Below are positions 52,596-61,351 of a stretch of DNA of 64,000 nt, in pieces. Location: the NCBI GenBank assembly GCA_031415375.1, contig JANORP010000263.1, positions 16,111 through 80,110 of the forward strand, written 5' to 3'. The number at the start of each line of letters is the position of its first letter. Positions within the stretch are counted from its first letter, which is position 1. Origin of the DNA: JADKCL01 sp031415375 (GTDB lineage: Bacteria; Bacteroidota; Bacteroidia; J057; JADKCL01). A model generated the notes under the pieces. It was given only the letters and a program-made list of their open reading frames with translations, searched no databases and was not told the origin of the DNA. Position numbers and translations under genes: made by a program.

Positions 52596-53488
52596 CGGTC
52601 GGCTTGAATCCACTTTTGCAGCGGCAGTTGCGCAAGCATCTCGACAAGGGCACAGAAATATCTTCTGAGCTCATGCCGCTGCTTGAAGCAATCAGCGAGG
52701 CCTACGTCCATTATGAAAATGATCGTAAGCTCATGGACCGGGCAATGGAGCTGAGCAGTCAAGAGCTCCTTTCCAACAACCGCACGCTCCAGCATAAAAA
52801 CGAAATGCTCGACGCCTTTGTCTATCGTGTGAGCCACGATCTCAAGGCTCCTGTCAACAACCTACTTTCCCTCGCTGCGATGCTCGAGGAGCTCCAAGCA
52901 GAGCAAATCGCCTCCAATATAATGGTCGGCAAGACTGTAAAAAGTATCACCGACACGGCTCAGCGCATGAATATGCGCATCAACGACCTGCTCGACCTCA
53001 GCCGCATTGAGCAATTTTTGGATGCAGATCTAGAAGAAATCGAATTGCAATCGATGCTTGGCCAAGTCCGGCATGATTTGGAACATGAGATCGAAAACTC
53101 CAAGGCGATCATTCACACCGATTTTTCACGCGCCCCTACAGTTCGCGGCGGTCGTGAAAACACCAATAGCCTGCTGAGCAACCTGCTGAGCAATGCGATC
53201 AAGTACCGTGCGTCTGATCGACCTCCTGAAGTGACCATCGCTACCAGTCGCACTCCGACACATACAGTTCTCAAAATTGCCGACAACGGCATGGGCATTG
53301 ATTTGCAGAAACATGGCGCGAAACTTTTTGGCATGTTCAATCGTTTCCATTCTCATGTTGCCGGTACGGGAGTCGGCTTGTTTATCATCAAAAAAATTAT
53401 CGAGAAAGCTGGTGGTACAATTCACGTCGAGAGTACCGTCGGTATCGGCACAACATTTATCATCCATTTTCCTCATGCTAGCAACTAG
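52592..53488 (+). CDS. Soluble sensor histidine kinase linked to FIST
   Basis: A 298-residue kinase with no transmembrane helix. HisKA H-box: DAFVYRVSHDLKAPVNNLLS (the phospho-accepting His); N-box: SNLLSNAIKYRASD; G boxes: IADNGMGIDLQKHGAKLF and GTGVGLFIIKKIIEKAGG. The N-terminal 70 residues are a coiled coil. It probably receives input from the upstream FIST protein and phosphorylates the response regulator whose gene overlaps its end by 14 bases. It is related to the kinase at 58167-59171. Confidence 0.92.
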   Translation: MTVGLNPLLQRQLRKHLDKGTEISSELMPLLEAISEAYVHYENDRKLMDRAMELSSQELLSNNRTLQHKNEMLDAFVYRVSHDLKAPVNNLLSLAAMLEELQAEQIASNIMVGKTVKSITDTAQRMNMRINDLLDLSRIEQFLDADLEEIELQSMLGQVRHDLEHEIENSKAIIHTDFSRAPTVRGGRENTNSLLSNLLSNAIKYRASDRPPEVTIATSRTPTHTVLKIADNGMGIDLQKHGAKLFGMFNRFHSHVAGTGVGLFIIKKIIEKAGGTIHVESTVGIGTTFIIHFPHASN

Positions 53489-53915
53489 TAACAAAAAGCT
53501 CAACTCCATCCTACTTGTCGATGATGATGATGTCACCATCTTCTACAATACCCATGTAATCAAGAAACTCGGCATCACCGAGCATATTCATGCCGAGCTA
53601 AATGGCGAGGAAGCTTTGCGTTACCTCATTGAAAAAAATGCACATGCACCCGACTATGTCAAGCCAGACTTGATTTTTTTGGACATCAATATGCCTGTGA
53701 TGAACGGTTTTGAGTTTCTCGCAGCCTATGATAAACTGCCCGAAGAAGACAAAGGCAAGCATATGATCGTGATGCTCACAAGCTCGATGCTAGAAGTGGA
53801 TCGCATGAATGCCACCAAATATGAATGTGTAACTGGCTACCTGCCCAAACCGCTCAAGCCAGAAGCCGTCGCTGACATCGTCGAAAAGCACTTCCAGCAA
53901 TATGGAGGCAATTGA
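53475..53915 (+). CDS. Single-domain response regulator (Rcp1-like)
   Basis: A 146-residue CheY-like receiver. The acidic pocket (ILLVDDDDVTIFY), the phospho-acceptor Asp in LIFLDINMPVMNGFEF, the T/S switch in IVMLTSSML and the lysine in GYLPKPLKPE are all visible. There is no output domain. The ATG at 53475 overlaps the kinase gene by 14 bases, so expression is coupled. Receiver-only regulators of this type act by protein contact or by phosphorelay. A paralogue is at 57769-58170. Confidence 0.93.
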   Translation: MLATSNKKLNSILLVDDDDVTIFYNTHVIKKLGITEHIHAELNGEEALRYLIEKNAHAPDYVKPDLIFLDINMPVMNGFEFLAAYDKLPEEDKGKHMIVMLTSSMLEVDRMNATKYECVTGYLPKPLKPEAVADIVEKHFQQYGGN

Positions 53916-54423
53916 AGGTTGAGGCCGAGTATTTGGGAAATGCAGCCTGGTTGCATGAGAACTATAAATCTAGACGCTGCTGTCACCGTTTGGGTATGAT
54001 AAGCCCCAGCATTGGCATCGCTTGATCCTCAAATCTACCGGGCTTCAAATCCAAGTGCCAAGCAAAAGGCAGGACTTTGCGCCCTCACAGTCCTGCTCCG
54101 ATGTCCATTGCTTGCTGCGCTACCCCGATTTGTAGATAAATAAGACTCGCAAAGCAAAAAACCGCTCCGAACTATCATCGGGGCGGTTTTTTGCTTTGCA
54201 ATGTTTTCCATTCGCACTTATATACTGATGGGAGTCATCGCAGCTGGAAATATCAACCGTCCCGTATTCTGCTGCAATGCAAAAAGACCAGTTTCCAGTG
54301 AAGCGAGCGCTGGAAACTGCCCTGAAAGCCGCCGAGGGCCGCCCAATGCTGATGGAAGTCTGAGCCTCTAGCTCACGACTTGAATGCCTGCCGAATTTAC
54401 CCTACACCCAGTTTCCAATCCCT
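53916..54423. other. Intergenic region with tRNA-like segment and double-sided terminator
   Basis: This 508-bp gap holds a long palindromic hairpin (54149-54200, see separate entry). On the minus strand, about 54068-54130 contains CGGGGTAGCGCAGC and GGAGCAGGACTG with CGCAAAGTCCTGCC, which resembles parts of a tRNA but lacks a complementary anticodon stem, so I do not annotate a tRNA. Nothing else is recognisable. Confidence 0.4.
54149..54200. terminator. Bidirectional intrinsic terminator
   Basis: GCAAAGCAAAAAACCGCTCC and its complement on the right form a roughly 21-bp stem with one wobble pair. Both flanks carry A/T-runs inside the arms, so it works as a terminator in either direction, between the regulator and the GT39-like gene. 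Confidence 0.8.
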
Positions 54424-55893
54424 TCATTCAGTTCGTGGCATTGCTCCATTTTTGTAAGCTCCCTCGTTACCTGAATCCCCAGACTGAAAATAATACCACC
54501 TCTCCTCTCCCACTACAATACTGTCCCATACCTGTAACTTGGACCAATCAAAACAATCCTCGTATTCGGTAAATGCATACGGCCCAGCCAGCATGGCCTC
54601 GTCTCGATCGAGCTTGAATTCTGGAGGTAATTTCTGTCCCAAAGCAGCAGAGGGAACGATGCTCACAAGCCGCCAAGGCTTTCCCACCCGATCCAAAAAC
54701 ACAGCCATTTGCTGCTCTACCGTGAAAACTTTTGGAATTCGGGACTGCACCGCGATCGCCACGGCCGCCAATTCGGTCGCGTTCACAGTTTCAGGGTGCG
54801 CGACTCGCTTTCCAAACACCCAATAAGTCTGCTGGGAAAAGATAGCTAGGCCCACAATTACCAGTGCCAATCGCCGGGCCCACGCCCAATTTCGCTTACG
54901 GCCTGCCTCTCTCCAGAGATAGGGCGCAAATTCCGCCACGTAGATCGCTGGCAAAAACAGCAGCAAAAAACCAAAGCGGTCATAGCCGGCCGAGAGCAGG
55001 AAAAAGACGAGCCAAGCCAATTGCACCGATAGCGTCATTGCATCTGCGCCACGCCGTTTTACGCGCCATTTGAGAACCATCGCCCCCGTTCCCAGCCAAA
55101 AGAGTGGCTTCAGAAGCAAAAATTTCAGGGAGATCCCGAAGTTGAAAGCCAGAAATTCCGAACCGTAGCTCTGCCGCGCGACCAAGTAGGCTTGCAGCCC
55201 GCGCACACCCCCGTGCAGGAGCAATAGTGTGAGCGCAAGCATCGCTGCATAGACGCTTGTGAGCGCGAGCGCTTGTAGTGGCTTGTTTTTGGAAATGAGG
55301 CGCATCAAGAACCAGATGCCAAGGCTCAGTCCTATCGGTAGAATAGCATATTCCTTGATCCCCACCGCAAGGCACCAGAGCAAGAGGCCCAAGCCCGCAT
55401 TCCACATCGCCTTTCCTCGCTCCCAACGCAACAAAAAACTCATACCGCCAATCACCAAGCCCATCATCGGAACCTCACCCAATACCTCCGCCCCATACGT
55501 AAGAAACTGAATGTTTACCCCCATGATACCGACTGCGATCAGGGCTTTGCCAGAGGTCGTCAATACCCGTGCAAATCGATAAAAAGCAATGGCCGCACCA
55601 AGGCTCAACAAAACCATCAACATGCGCCCGGCCAGCATGGTCTCACCCCAAAAACGGAGCCACCACCCCATGGGATAAGCCTGCACAGGCCCCATGGTGA
55701 TAAACGGTGAATCCGCGAGGCAAACTTCACCAGTGGAATTCAGCGGATAACACATTCCATGCCCTCGCGCAACCTCACGCGCCACCAAAAAATGCCCCGC
55801 ATCGTCATACCAGATCGGCGAAAAAAATGCCGACACCAGCAGCCCGCCCAGCAAGAGGGCGCCCACGATCAAATATGCCCACAGGGATTTCAT
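54424..55893 (-). CDS. GT39-like membrane glycosyltransferase (PMT_2 type)
   Basis: A 489-residue polytopic protein with about ten transmembrane helices. Its first loop carries SPIWYDDAGHFLVAREVARG, the acidic residues placed right after helix 1 as in PMT/ArnT-type GT-C glycosyltransferases, which use polyprenyl-linked sugars. The C-terminal part (about 100 residues) is soluble, ending with WDSIVVGEERWYYF. The ATG at 55893 is preferred because the 21 upstream residues to 55956 look like an extra out-of-register leader. The acceptor is unknown. It is transcribed alone on the minus strand. Confidence 0.85.
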   Translation of the reverse strand: MKSLWAYLIVGALLLGGLLVSAFFSPIWYDDAGHFLVAREVARGHGMCYPLNSTGEVCLADSPFITMGPVQAYPMGWWLRFWGETMLAGRMLMVLLSLGAAIAFYRFARVLTTSGKALIAVGIMGVNIQFLTYGAEVLGEVPMMGLVIGGMSFLLRWERGKAMWNAGLGLLLWCLAVGIKEYAILPIGLSLGIWFLMRLISKNKPLQALALTSVYAAMLALTLLLLHGGVRGLQAYLVARQSYGSEFLAFNFGISLKFLLLKPLFWLGTGAMVLKWRVKRRGADAMTLSVQLAWLVFFLLSAGYDRFGFLLLFLPAIYVAEFAPYLWREAGRKRNWAWARRLALVIVGLAIFSQQTYWVFGKRVAHPETVNATELAAVAIAVQSRIPKVFTVEQQMAVFLDRVGKPWRLVSIVPSAALGQKLPPEFKLDRDEAMLAGPYAFTEYEDCFDWSKLQVWDSIVVGEERWYYFQSGDSGNEGAYKNGAMPRTE

Positions 55894-56118
55894 GTTGCAG
55901 GTGCAAATAACAGTAAAAATAGCAAGCGGGAAGAGGATGCCGCTTGTAGGGAGCAACTAGGATTTGGAGATTGGTGATTTGGGATGAGCAGCCGCTACGC
56001 TGTGCATTAGCCGTTTGCTACCTAAGGGATGAAGTCTCGGGCGTATTTCAAAAACTGCGACCCTCAATCTGCATGCAGGCGGTACCCCGGCGCTGCTTGC
56101 TGCCACCTGCAAATTTCT

Positions 56119-56161
56119 AATCCTTCGACTTCTAATTTCCAATCGGTCATTTCCAATTGTC
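56119..56161 (-). repeat. Dispersed repeat, inverted copy of the one at 32311-32327
   Basis: On the minus strand 56140-56156 reads TTGGAAATGACCGATTG, 16 of 17 bases identical to the copy upstream of tamB. It is followed by another GGAAATTAGAAGTCG segment. It lies just before the lpdA promoter. A related run of ATTTGGAGATTGGTGATTTG lies at about 55961-55983. Confidence 0.6.
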
Positions 56162-56170
56162 TTTTGTTCT

Positions 56171-56178
56171 TACCTTTG
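56171..56178 (+). promoter_or_regulatory. -7 box TACCTTTG for lpdA
   Basis: TACCTTTG matches TAnnTTTG and ends 28 bases before the lpdA ATG. No TTTG is found at the expected upstream spacing. Confidence 0.5.
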
Positions 56179-56206
56179 CACCGATTTACAACTATAGGAT
56201 ATAGAT

Positions 56207-57604
56207 ATGTCGAATACCTCTTTTGATATCATCGTTGTCGGCTCCGGTCCCGGCGGATATGTCGCTGCCATTCGTGCAGCGCAACTCGGCTTCAAAGTCG
56301 GTTGTGTCGAGCGCGAAGCCCTCGGCGGCATCTGCCTCAACTGGGGCTGCATTCCCACCAAAGCCCTCCTCAAAAGCGCCGAGGTTTTTGAATACCTCAA
56401 ACATGCCGCAGATTATGGCATCAATGTCACGGGCGCTGAGGCCGATTTTGGCAAGGTCGTTTCCCGCAGCCGCGGCGTCGCCGACGGCATGAGCAAAGGG
56501 ATTCAGTTCCTATTCCGCAAAAACAAGATCGAGCACTTGCAAGGCTTTGGCACGCTCACCAAGGACAAAAAGGTCGAGGTGACGAATGACAAGGGTGAAA
56601 AAACGGTTTACACCGCTCCGCACATCATCCTCGCAACCGGGGCACGCAGCCGCCAACTGCCCCATATGCCGATCGATGGCAAAAAAATCATCGGCTACCG
56701 CGATGCGATGGTGCTGCCGACCCTGCCCAAGAAAATGATCGTCGTCGGCTCGGGTGCCATAGGCTCTGAGTTTGCCTACTTCTACAGTGCCATGGGCACC
56801 GAGGTCACCCTCATCGAGTTCATGGACCGCATCGTGCCCGTCGAGGACGAGGAAGTGAGCAAGGAACTCGCTAAGAGCTTCAAAAAGCGTGGCATCAACG
56901 TGATGACAAGCAGCGAAGTGACGGCCGTCGATACCAAAGGTGAAGGCGTGGTCGCAACCGTCAAGACCCCCAAAGGCGAGGAGAAAATCGCAGCCGACAT
57001 CCTCCTGAGCGCCGTAGGCATCGTCTTCAACTTGGAGAATATCGGCTTGGAGGGCCTCGGCATCAAAACCGAAAAAGGCAAAGTGGTCGTCGATGACTAC
57101 TACCGCACCAACGTGCCGGGCGTCTATGCCATCGGCGACATCACGAGTGGCCCCGCCCTCGCACACGTGGCGAGTGCCGAAGGCATCATCTGCGTCGAGA
57201 AGATCAAAGGCATGGACGTGCATCCCCTCAACTACGCCAACATCCCCGGCTGCACCTATTGCCAGCCCGAGATTGCCAGCGTGGGCATGACCGAGAAACA
57301 AGCCAAAGATGCCGGCTACGAAATCAAGGTCGGCAAATTCCCCTTCAGCGCCAGCGGCAAAGCCAGCGCAGCCGGTAAAAAGGAAGGCTTTGTCAAAGTG
57401 ATTTTCGACGCCAAATATGGCGAGTGGCTAGGTGCCCACTTCATCGGAGCCAACGTGACCGAGCTCATCGCCGAGGTCGTGGTTGCGCGCAATCTGGAAA
57501 CCACCGGCCACGAGATCATCAAGTCAGTACACCCGCACCCAACCATGTCTGAGGCCGTGATGGAAGCTTGTGCAGCGGCTTATGATGAGGTGATACATTT
57601 GTAG
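56207..57604 (+). CDS. lpdA: Dihydrolipoyl dehydrogenase (E3)
   Basis: A 465-residue FAD-dependent enzyme that reoxidises dihydrolipoamide in 2-oxoacid dehydrogenase complexes and the glycine cleavage system. Features in order: FAD-binding GSGPGGYVAAIRAAQLG, the redox-active disulfide GGICLNWGCIPTKALL, the NAD-binding GSGAIGSEFAYFYSAMG, the second FAD segment GVYAIGDITSGPALAHVASA, and the C-terminal catalytic HPHPTMSEAVMEA with its His-Glu pair. No E1 or E2 gene is next to it, so it is probably a shared E3. It ends in a strong terminator at 57668-57709. Confidence 0.97.
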   Translation: MSNTSFDIIVVGSGPGGYVAAIRAAQLGFKVGCVEREALGGICLNWGCIPTKALLKSAEVFEYLKHAADYGINVTGAEADFGKVVSRSRGVADGMSKGIQFLFRKNKIEHLQGFGTLTKDKKVEVTNDKGEKTVYTAPHIILATGARSRQLPHMPIDGKKIIGYRDAMVLPTLPKKMIVVGSGAIGSEFAYFYSAMGTEVTLIEFMDRIVPVEDEEVSKELAKSFKKRGINVMTSSEVTAVDTKGEGVVATVKTPKGEEKIAADILLSAVGIVFNLENIGLEGLGIKTEKGKVVVDDYYRTNVPGVYAIGDITSGPALAHVASAEGIICVEKIKGMDVHPLNYANIPGCTYCQPEIASVGMTEKQAKDAGYEIKVGKFPFSASGKASAAGKKEGFVKVIFDAKYGEWLGAHFIGANVTELIAEVVVARNLETTGHEIIKSVHPHPTMSEAVMEACAAAYDEVIHL

Positions 57605-57667
57605 TGAGCTAGTGGCCTCCGGCTACATGGCTATCGACATCCCGCCTCAGGCGGGGGGAATTCAAAA

Positions 57668-57709
57668 GAAAAAGGAGAATACGCCGTACGTGTTCTCCTT
57701 TTTCTTTTT
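57668..57709. terminator. Intrinsic terminator between lpdA and the response regulator
   Basis: GAAAAAGGAGAA and TTCTCCTTTTTC form a perfect 12-bp stem with a 13-base loop. A and T runs flank both arms, so it can end lpdA and also the convergent regulator operon. Confidence 0.8.
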
Positions 57710-57768
57710 GAAAAAAACGACCAATCATTGCCTAAAACTCAATCTGGAGGATAGACCTGCCTATCGCA

Positions 57769-58170
57769 TTAAAAATACCGCTCCACCAAGTCTCCCAACC
57801 TTTCCTTGAGGAGGGGTTTATAGAAATATTCCTTGATCGCAGGATGCTCCTGTGCACGGGCGAGGTCGGCGGGATGCAAGGAGGTGGTAAGCATCACGAC
57901 GAGGATCTTGGATTTCCACTCAGCTGGCAATTGTTCATATTGCTCGATGAATTCAAAGCCATTCATTACAGGCATGTTGATGTCGAGCAGGATCAGATCG
58001 GGGGTAACAGCATCACCATGCCCCGCCTTTTCCAAGTATTCCAGTGCTTCCTGGCCATTGAGTGCGACGGCTACCTGGTCGGCAATCGACAGGTTCTCAA
58101 TCAAGAATTGATTGTAAAAATTGGTCGTGTCGTCGTCCTCGACAAGCAAAATACAGTTGAGTTTTTTCAT
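57769..58170 (-). CDS. Single-domain response regulator, second copy
   Basis: A 133-residue receiver with ILLVEDDDTTNFY, LILLDINMPVMNGFEF (phospho-Asp), VVMLTTSLH and the lysine in EYFYKPLLKE. It is clearly related to the regulator at 53475-53915. There is no output domain. It overlaps the upstream kinase gene (58167-59171) by 4 bases, an ATGA-type junction, so the pair is translationally coupled. The partner protein that receives the output is not known. Confidence 0.92.
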   Translation of the reverse strand: MKKLNCILLVEDDDTTNFYNQFLIENLSIADQVAVALNGQEALEYLEKAGHGDAVTPDLILLDINMPVMNGFEFIEQYEQLPAEWKSKILVVMLTTSLHPADLARAQEHPAIKEYFYKPLLKERLGDLVERYF

Positions 58171-59171
58171 GGGTTCTTGGCGTGTGGTAAAAGGATCACA
58201 AAGGTCGTTCCGATGCCGATTTGGCTCTCGACGCTCACTTCACCACCGAGTTTGTCGATGGTGCGTTTCACGAGATAGAGACCGATACCCGTCCCTGTCT
58301 CCGTATTCTGAAGGCGCGTAAACATCTTGAAGATTTTGACGCCTTGTTTCTGAAGATCGATGCCGCGCCCGTTGTCTGCCAGCGTTATTTCCAGCATGTC
58401 ACCGACGACCTTGGTGCCCAACTTTATTTCAGGACTGCGGTCTGGGTGATGATACTGTATCGCATTGGCAATCAAATTTTGAAACACGACGACGAGTGCA
58501 TGCCGAGCGCCTAGTACATAGTCATCGACGCTGTCCATGTGGAGCGTTGCATTTTCACGCACGATCAATGCTTCAGAATGGGCGACCACCTCAGCCAAGA
58601 CATCCTTCAAGGAGATGGTGACACGCTCCAAATCGTCTTGCAACTCGAGGTGGGAGACCTCCAAAAGGTCATCGATCGTTGCACGGAAACGCTGTACAGC
58701 CCCCTCCATTCGGCCTATGATCTCATCGATTTTGGACTTGGAGTCGGGCATGTCCTTGACCATGCGCAGCATCGTGAGCAGGCTCTCAAAATTGATGACA
58801 GGCGTTTTTAAATCATGGGAAGCCGTGTACACTAGCGCTTCCATCGTGGCGTTGAGTTCCCGTAGTTCATCATTCTGGTGCTGAAGGGCAAGGGCGAGGT
58901 TGTGCTGCATGGCCGCCTTTTGTGCGACCACTTCACTGGCAAGCCGCTCGCTTTGCATACGCCGATCGACATTGATGCCCAGCGCGTAGGAAAACATTCC
59001 CAGCACCAGTGGCGCAAGGTCAATGATCTGCATCAACCGCGATTGCTGATGCAATGCGAGTATCCCATCGGTGCAACCATCTTCGGCGCAGACCAAGGCG
59101 GTGCCTAGGATCGGAAAAAATAATCCGAACCCGATACCCAATATCAAGAACTTTAACTTAGTGGTGGTCAA
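58167..59171 (-). CDS. Membrane-anchored sensor histidine kinase
   Basis: A 334-residue kinase. Two hydrophobic segments at the N-terminus (FLILGIGFGLFFPILGTALV and IDLAPLVLGMFSYALGI) flank a short loop with three cysteines, then a coiled coil and the catalytic core: ASHDLKTPVINFESLLTM (H-box), LIANAIQYHH (N-box), LADNGRGIDLQKQGVKIF and GTGIGLYLVKRTIDKLGG. It resembles the soluble kinase at 52592-53488. The frame has no ATG before the first helix; TTG at 59171 is the likely start. It forms an operon with the response regulator at 57769-58170. Confidence 0.9.
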   Translation of the reverse strand: MTTTKLKFLILGIGFGLFFPILGTALVCAEDGCTDGILALHQQSRLMQIIDLAPLVLGMFSYALGINVDRRMQSERLASEVVAQKAAMQHNLALALQHQNDELRELNATMEALVYTASHDLKTPVINFESLLTMLRMVKDMPDSKSKIDEIIGRMEGAVQRFRATIDDLLEVSHLELQDDLERVTISLKDVLAEVVAHSEALIVRENATLHMDSVDDYVLGARHALVVVFQNLIANAIQYHHPDRSPEIKLGTKVVGDMLEITLADNGRGIDLQKQGVKIFKMFTRLQNTETGTGIGLYLVKRTIDKLGGEVSVESQIGIGTTFVILLPHAKNP

Positions 59172-59560
59172 CGAATAAAAAATACAAAATTTCCGAATGC
59201 AAGTTAAGGATTGATCAACAAAGTCGCAAGTTTTTAGAATATATTACATTTATTAATTGCACGCAAATATTAAATAAATCGATTATTGACTATATGAATT
59301 GAGTTTTAGCCACCAAATACTCCTTTATTATTTCCTATATTTAAGAACGCCATCGATATCCCCTTCGTTGCAGTTATGTTATGAATCCCTCGGCTTTGAC
59401 CTTGCGCCTTTGGATTCACCATCCCTCAAGCAACTTTTGCACGATGCCGCTACGGCGAGCCCAACGCTTTGGCACAAGCCAAACTGTCGTGCATGCGGCT
59501 GAAAAAATCTCCAATTTTATCCTTAAATTTGGCCCTCTCTCCACTTTAATCCTCGAATTC
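59172..59560. promoter_or_regulatory. Divergent gap with a -7 box for the aldehyde dehydrogenase
   Basis: The 389-bp gap is AT-rich on its left side (59220-59340). TAAATTTG at 59524-59531 fits the -7 consensus and lies 29 bases before ATG 59561. The reading frame of the dehydrogenase is open up to 59381, but this stretch does not look coding. Confidence 0.4.
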
Positions 59561-61273
59561 ATGAGCGATACTACAGCTACAGCCGGCACACAAGCCATCT
59601 TCCAAAAACACGAAGGCACCCTGCGCAAAGCCATTACTGCCATCCACGAACGCACATTTTATGCGGCTTTTTTGGAGGCGCCCAGCAAAAGTGTCTATGG
59701 CGAAACTGGCCATGAAGACGGCCTCGCCGCCTATACCGCGCAGCTCGGCAAGCCCTACGCGGGCCTGCTCCAGAGCAGCGACACCACCCTCGTCGCTGGC
59801 GAAGAATCCCCTTATACCCTCGAACACCTCGGCATTGGCTATCCCGCCCGCAAAAACACAGCCGACTACGTCGCTGTCGCCCAGGCACTTGCGACCACTT
59901 GGGCCAAGGCCGATGTCTATACCCGCGCCGGCATCCTCGTCGAGTCGCTGCACCGCGTGAGCAAGCGCTTTTTTGAGCTCACTTTTGCGACCATGCACAC
60001 CACGGGTCAGGCCTATATGATGTCGTTCCAAGCCAGTGGCCCCCACAGCAATGACCGCGCCTTGGAGGCTATCGCATTGGGACTGCATGAGCAGACCCGC
60101 TTTCCTGACAACGTCGAATGGGTGAAGCCCATGGGCAAGGACAAGGAAGGCAATCCCGTGTTTGTCAAGCTCCAAAAACAATTCCGTTGCCAGCCTGTCG
60201 GCCTCGGATTGGCCATCGGCTGCTCGACCTTCCCCGTTTGGAACACAGTGCCCGGCGTCTATGCCAGCCTCATCACGGGCAACCCTGTGATCGTGAAGCC
60301 GCACCCCAAGTCGATCTATCCATTGGCGCTCGTCGTCGAGGAGATACAACGCGCATTGCAGGAAAATGGATTTGATCCCAATATCGTCCAGCTCGCACCC
60401 GACACCACCATGGCGCCGATCGCCAAGGAATTGGCCGAGAATCCCGCCATCAAACTGATCGACTACACGGGTGGCAGCAGCTTTGGAGACTACCTTGAAG
60501 GCTTGAAAGGCAAACGTACATTTACCGAGAAGGCTGGCATCAACAGCATCGTTCTGCACAGCAGCAACGATGTGCGCTCCATGATGCAAAACATCGCCTT
60601 CTCGCTCTCGCTCTATAGCGGCCAAATGTGTACCTGCCCGCAAAACATTTTCATCCCCAAGGACGGCATCGACACCCCCGAGGGCAAACTGAGCTATGAC
60701 GACACCGTCGCCGCGCTCACGACCGCCATCCACAAGTTGGTGACACATGAGAAAATGGGCCCCGGTACACTCGGCGCGATCCAGAATCCTGCCACAGCCG
60801 ACCGCGTGAACCAGGCCTCAGGGCTCGGCTTCAAGCAATTGCTGGCCTCGCAGCCCATCGCCAACCCTGAATTTCCCAAGGCCCGCATCCTCTCCCCTGC
60901 CGTGTTTGAGGTGCCCGCGAGCAACCATGCCGCGCTCGCACAGGAGATGTTTGGTCCGATCGTGTACATCGTGCCCGTCGCCGACTACAAGGAAGGCGTC
61001 GCCATCGCCCGCGAATTGGCCACGCACGAGGGCGCGATCACCTACAGTAGCTGGTGCACCGATGCCGCAGTGCGCGAATACATGATCGACGAGATGGCTC
61101 AGAGCTTCACCTCGATCAGCTTCAACTTTGTCGGGCCGATCTGGGTCAATCAAAGCGCGGGCTTCAGCGATTTCCACGTGAGCGGCGGTAACCCCGCTGG
61201 CAACGCATCGCTCACTGACCCTGAGTACATCACGCGCAGGTTTGAAATCGTGGGCATCCGTATCCACAATTGA
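59561..61273 (+). CDS. paaN: PaaN-type aldehyde dehydrogenase
   Basis: A 570-residue aldehyde dehydrogenase superfamily member resembling PaaN of phenylacetate degradation, with GVYASLITGNPVIVKPHPKS (coenzyme region), KLIDYTGGSSFGDYLEGL, the FTEKAGINSIVL segment with the likely general base, SLYSGQMCTCPQNIFIPKDG containing the catalytic cysteine, and AQEMFGPIVYIVPV. It lacks the hydratase domain of PaaZ, so it would only oxidise the ring-opened aldehyde or another aldehyde. No other paa genes are in the window, so its real substrate is unknown. Start 59561 follows the promoter box. A strong terminator (61291-61342) follows. Confidence 0.9.
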   Translation: MSDTTATAGTQAIFQKHEGTLRKAITAIHERTFYAAFLEAPSKSVYGETGHEDGLAAYTAQLGKPYAGLLQSSDTTLVAGEESPYTLEHLGIGYPARKNTADYVAVAQALATTWAKADVYTRAGILVESLHRVSKRFFELTFATMHTTGQAYMMSFQASGPHSNDRALEAIALGLHEQTRFPDNVEWVKPMGKDKEGNPVFVKLQKQFRCQPVGLGLAIGCSTFPVWNTVPGVYASLITGNPVIVKPHPKSIYPLALVVEEIQRALQENGFDPNIVQLAPDTTMAPIAKELAENPAIKLIDYTGGSSFGDYLEGLKGKRTFTEKAGINSIVLHSSNDVRSMMQNIAFSLSLYSGQMCTCPQNIFIPKDGIDTPEGKLSYDDTVAALTTAIHKLVTHEKMGPGTLGAIQNPATADRVNQASGLGFKQLLASQPIANPEFPKARILSPAVFEVPASNHAALAQEMFGPIVYIVPVADYKEGVAIARELATHEGAITYSSWCTDAAVREYMIDEMAQSFTSISFNFVGPIWVNQSAGFSDFHVSGGNPAGNASLTDPEYITRRFEIVGIRIHN

Positions 61274-61290
61274 TCCGTAAGCATCTGTAA

Positions 61291-61342
61291 AAAAAAGGGG
61301 CCAAAGGGCCGCCCGCCTCGGCGAGCGCTTTTTGGCCCCCTT
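61291..61342 (+). terminator. Intrinsic terminator after the aldehyde dehydrogenase
   Basis: AAAGGGGCCAAA and TTTTTGGCCCC form the stem around a GC-rich loop. T-rich bases are within the 3' arm. Confidence 0.7.
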
Positions 61343-61351
61343 CAATACACT

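Noticed and set aside
53277..53474. Upstream extension of the response regulator
   Set aside because: It lies inside the kinase gene; the receiver domain begins just after the ATG at 53475.
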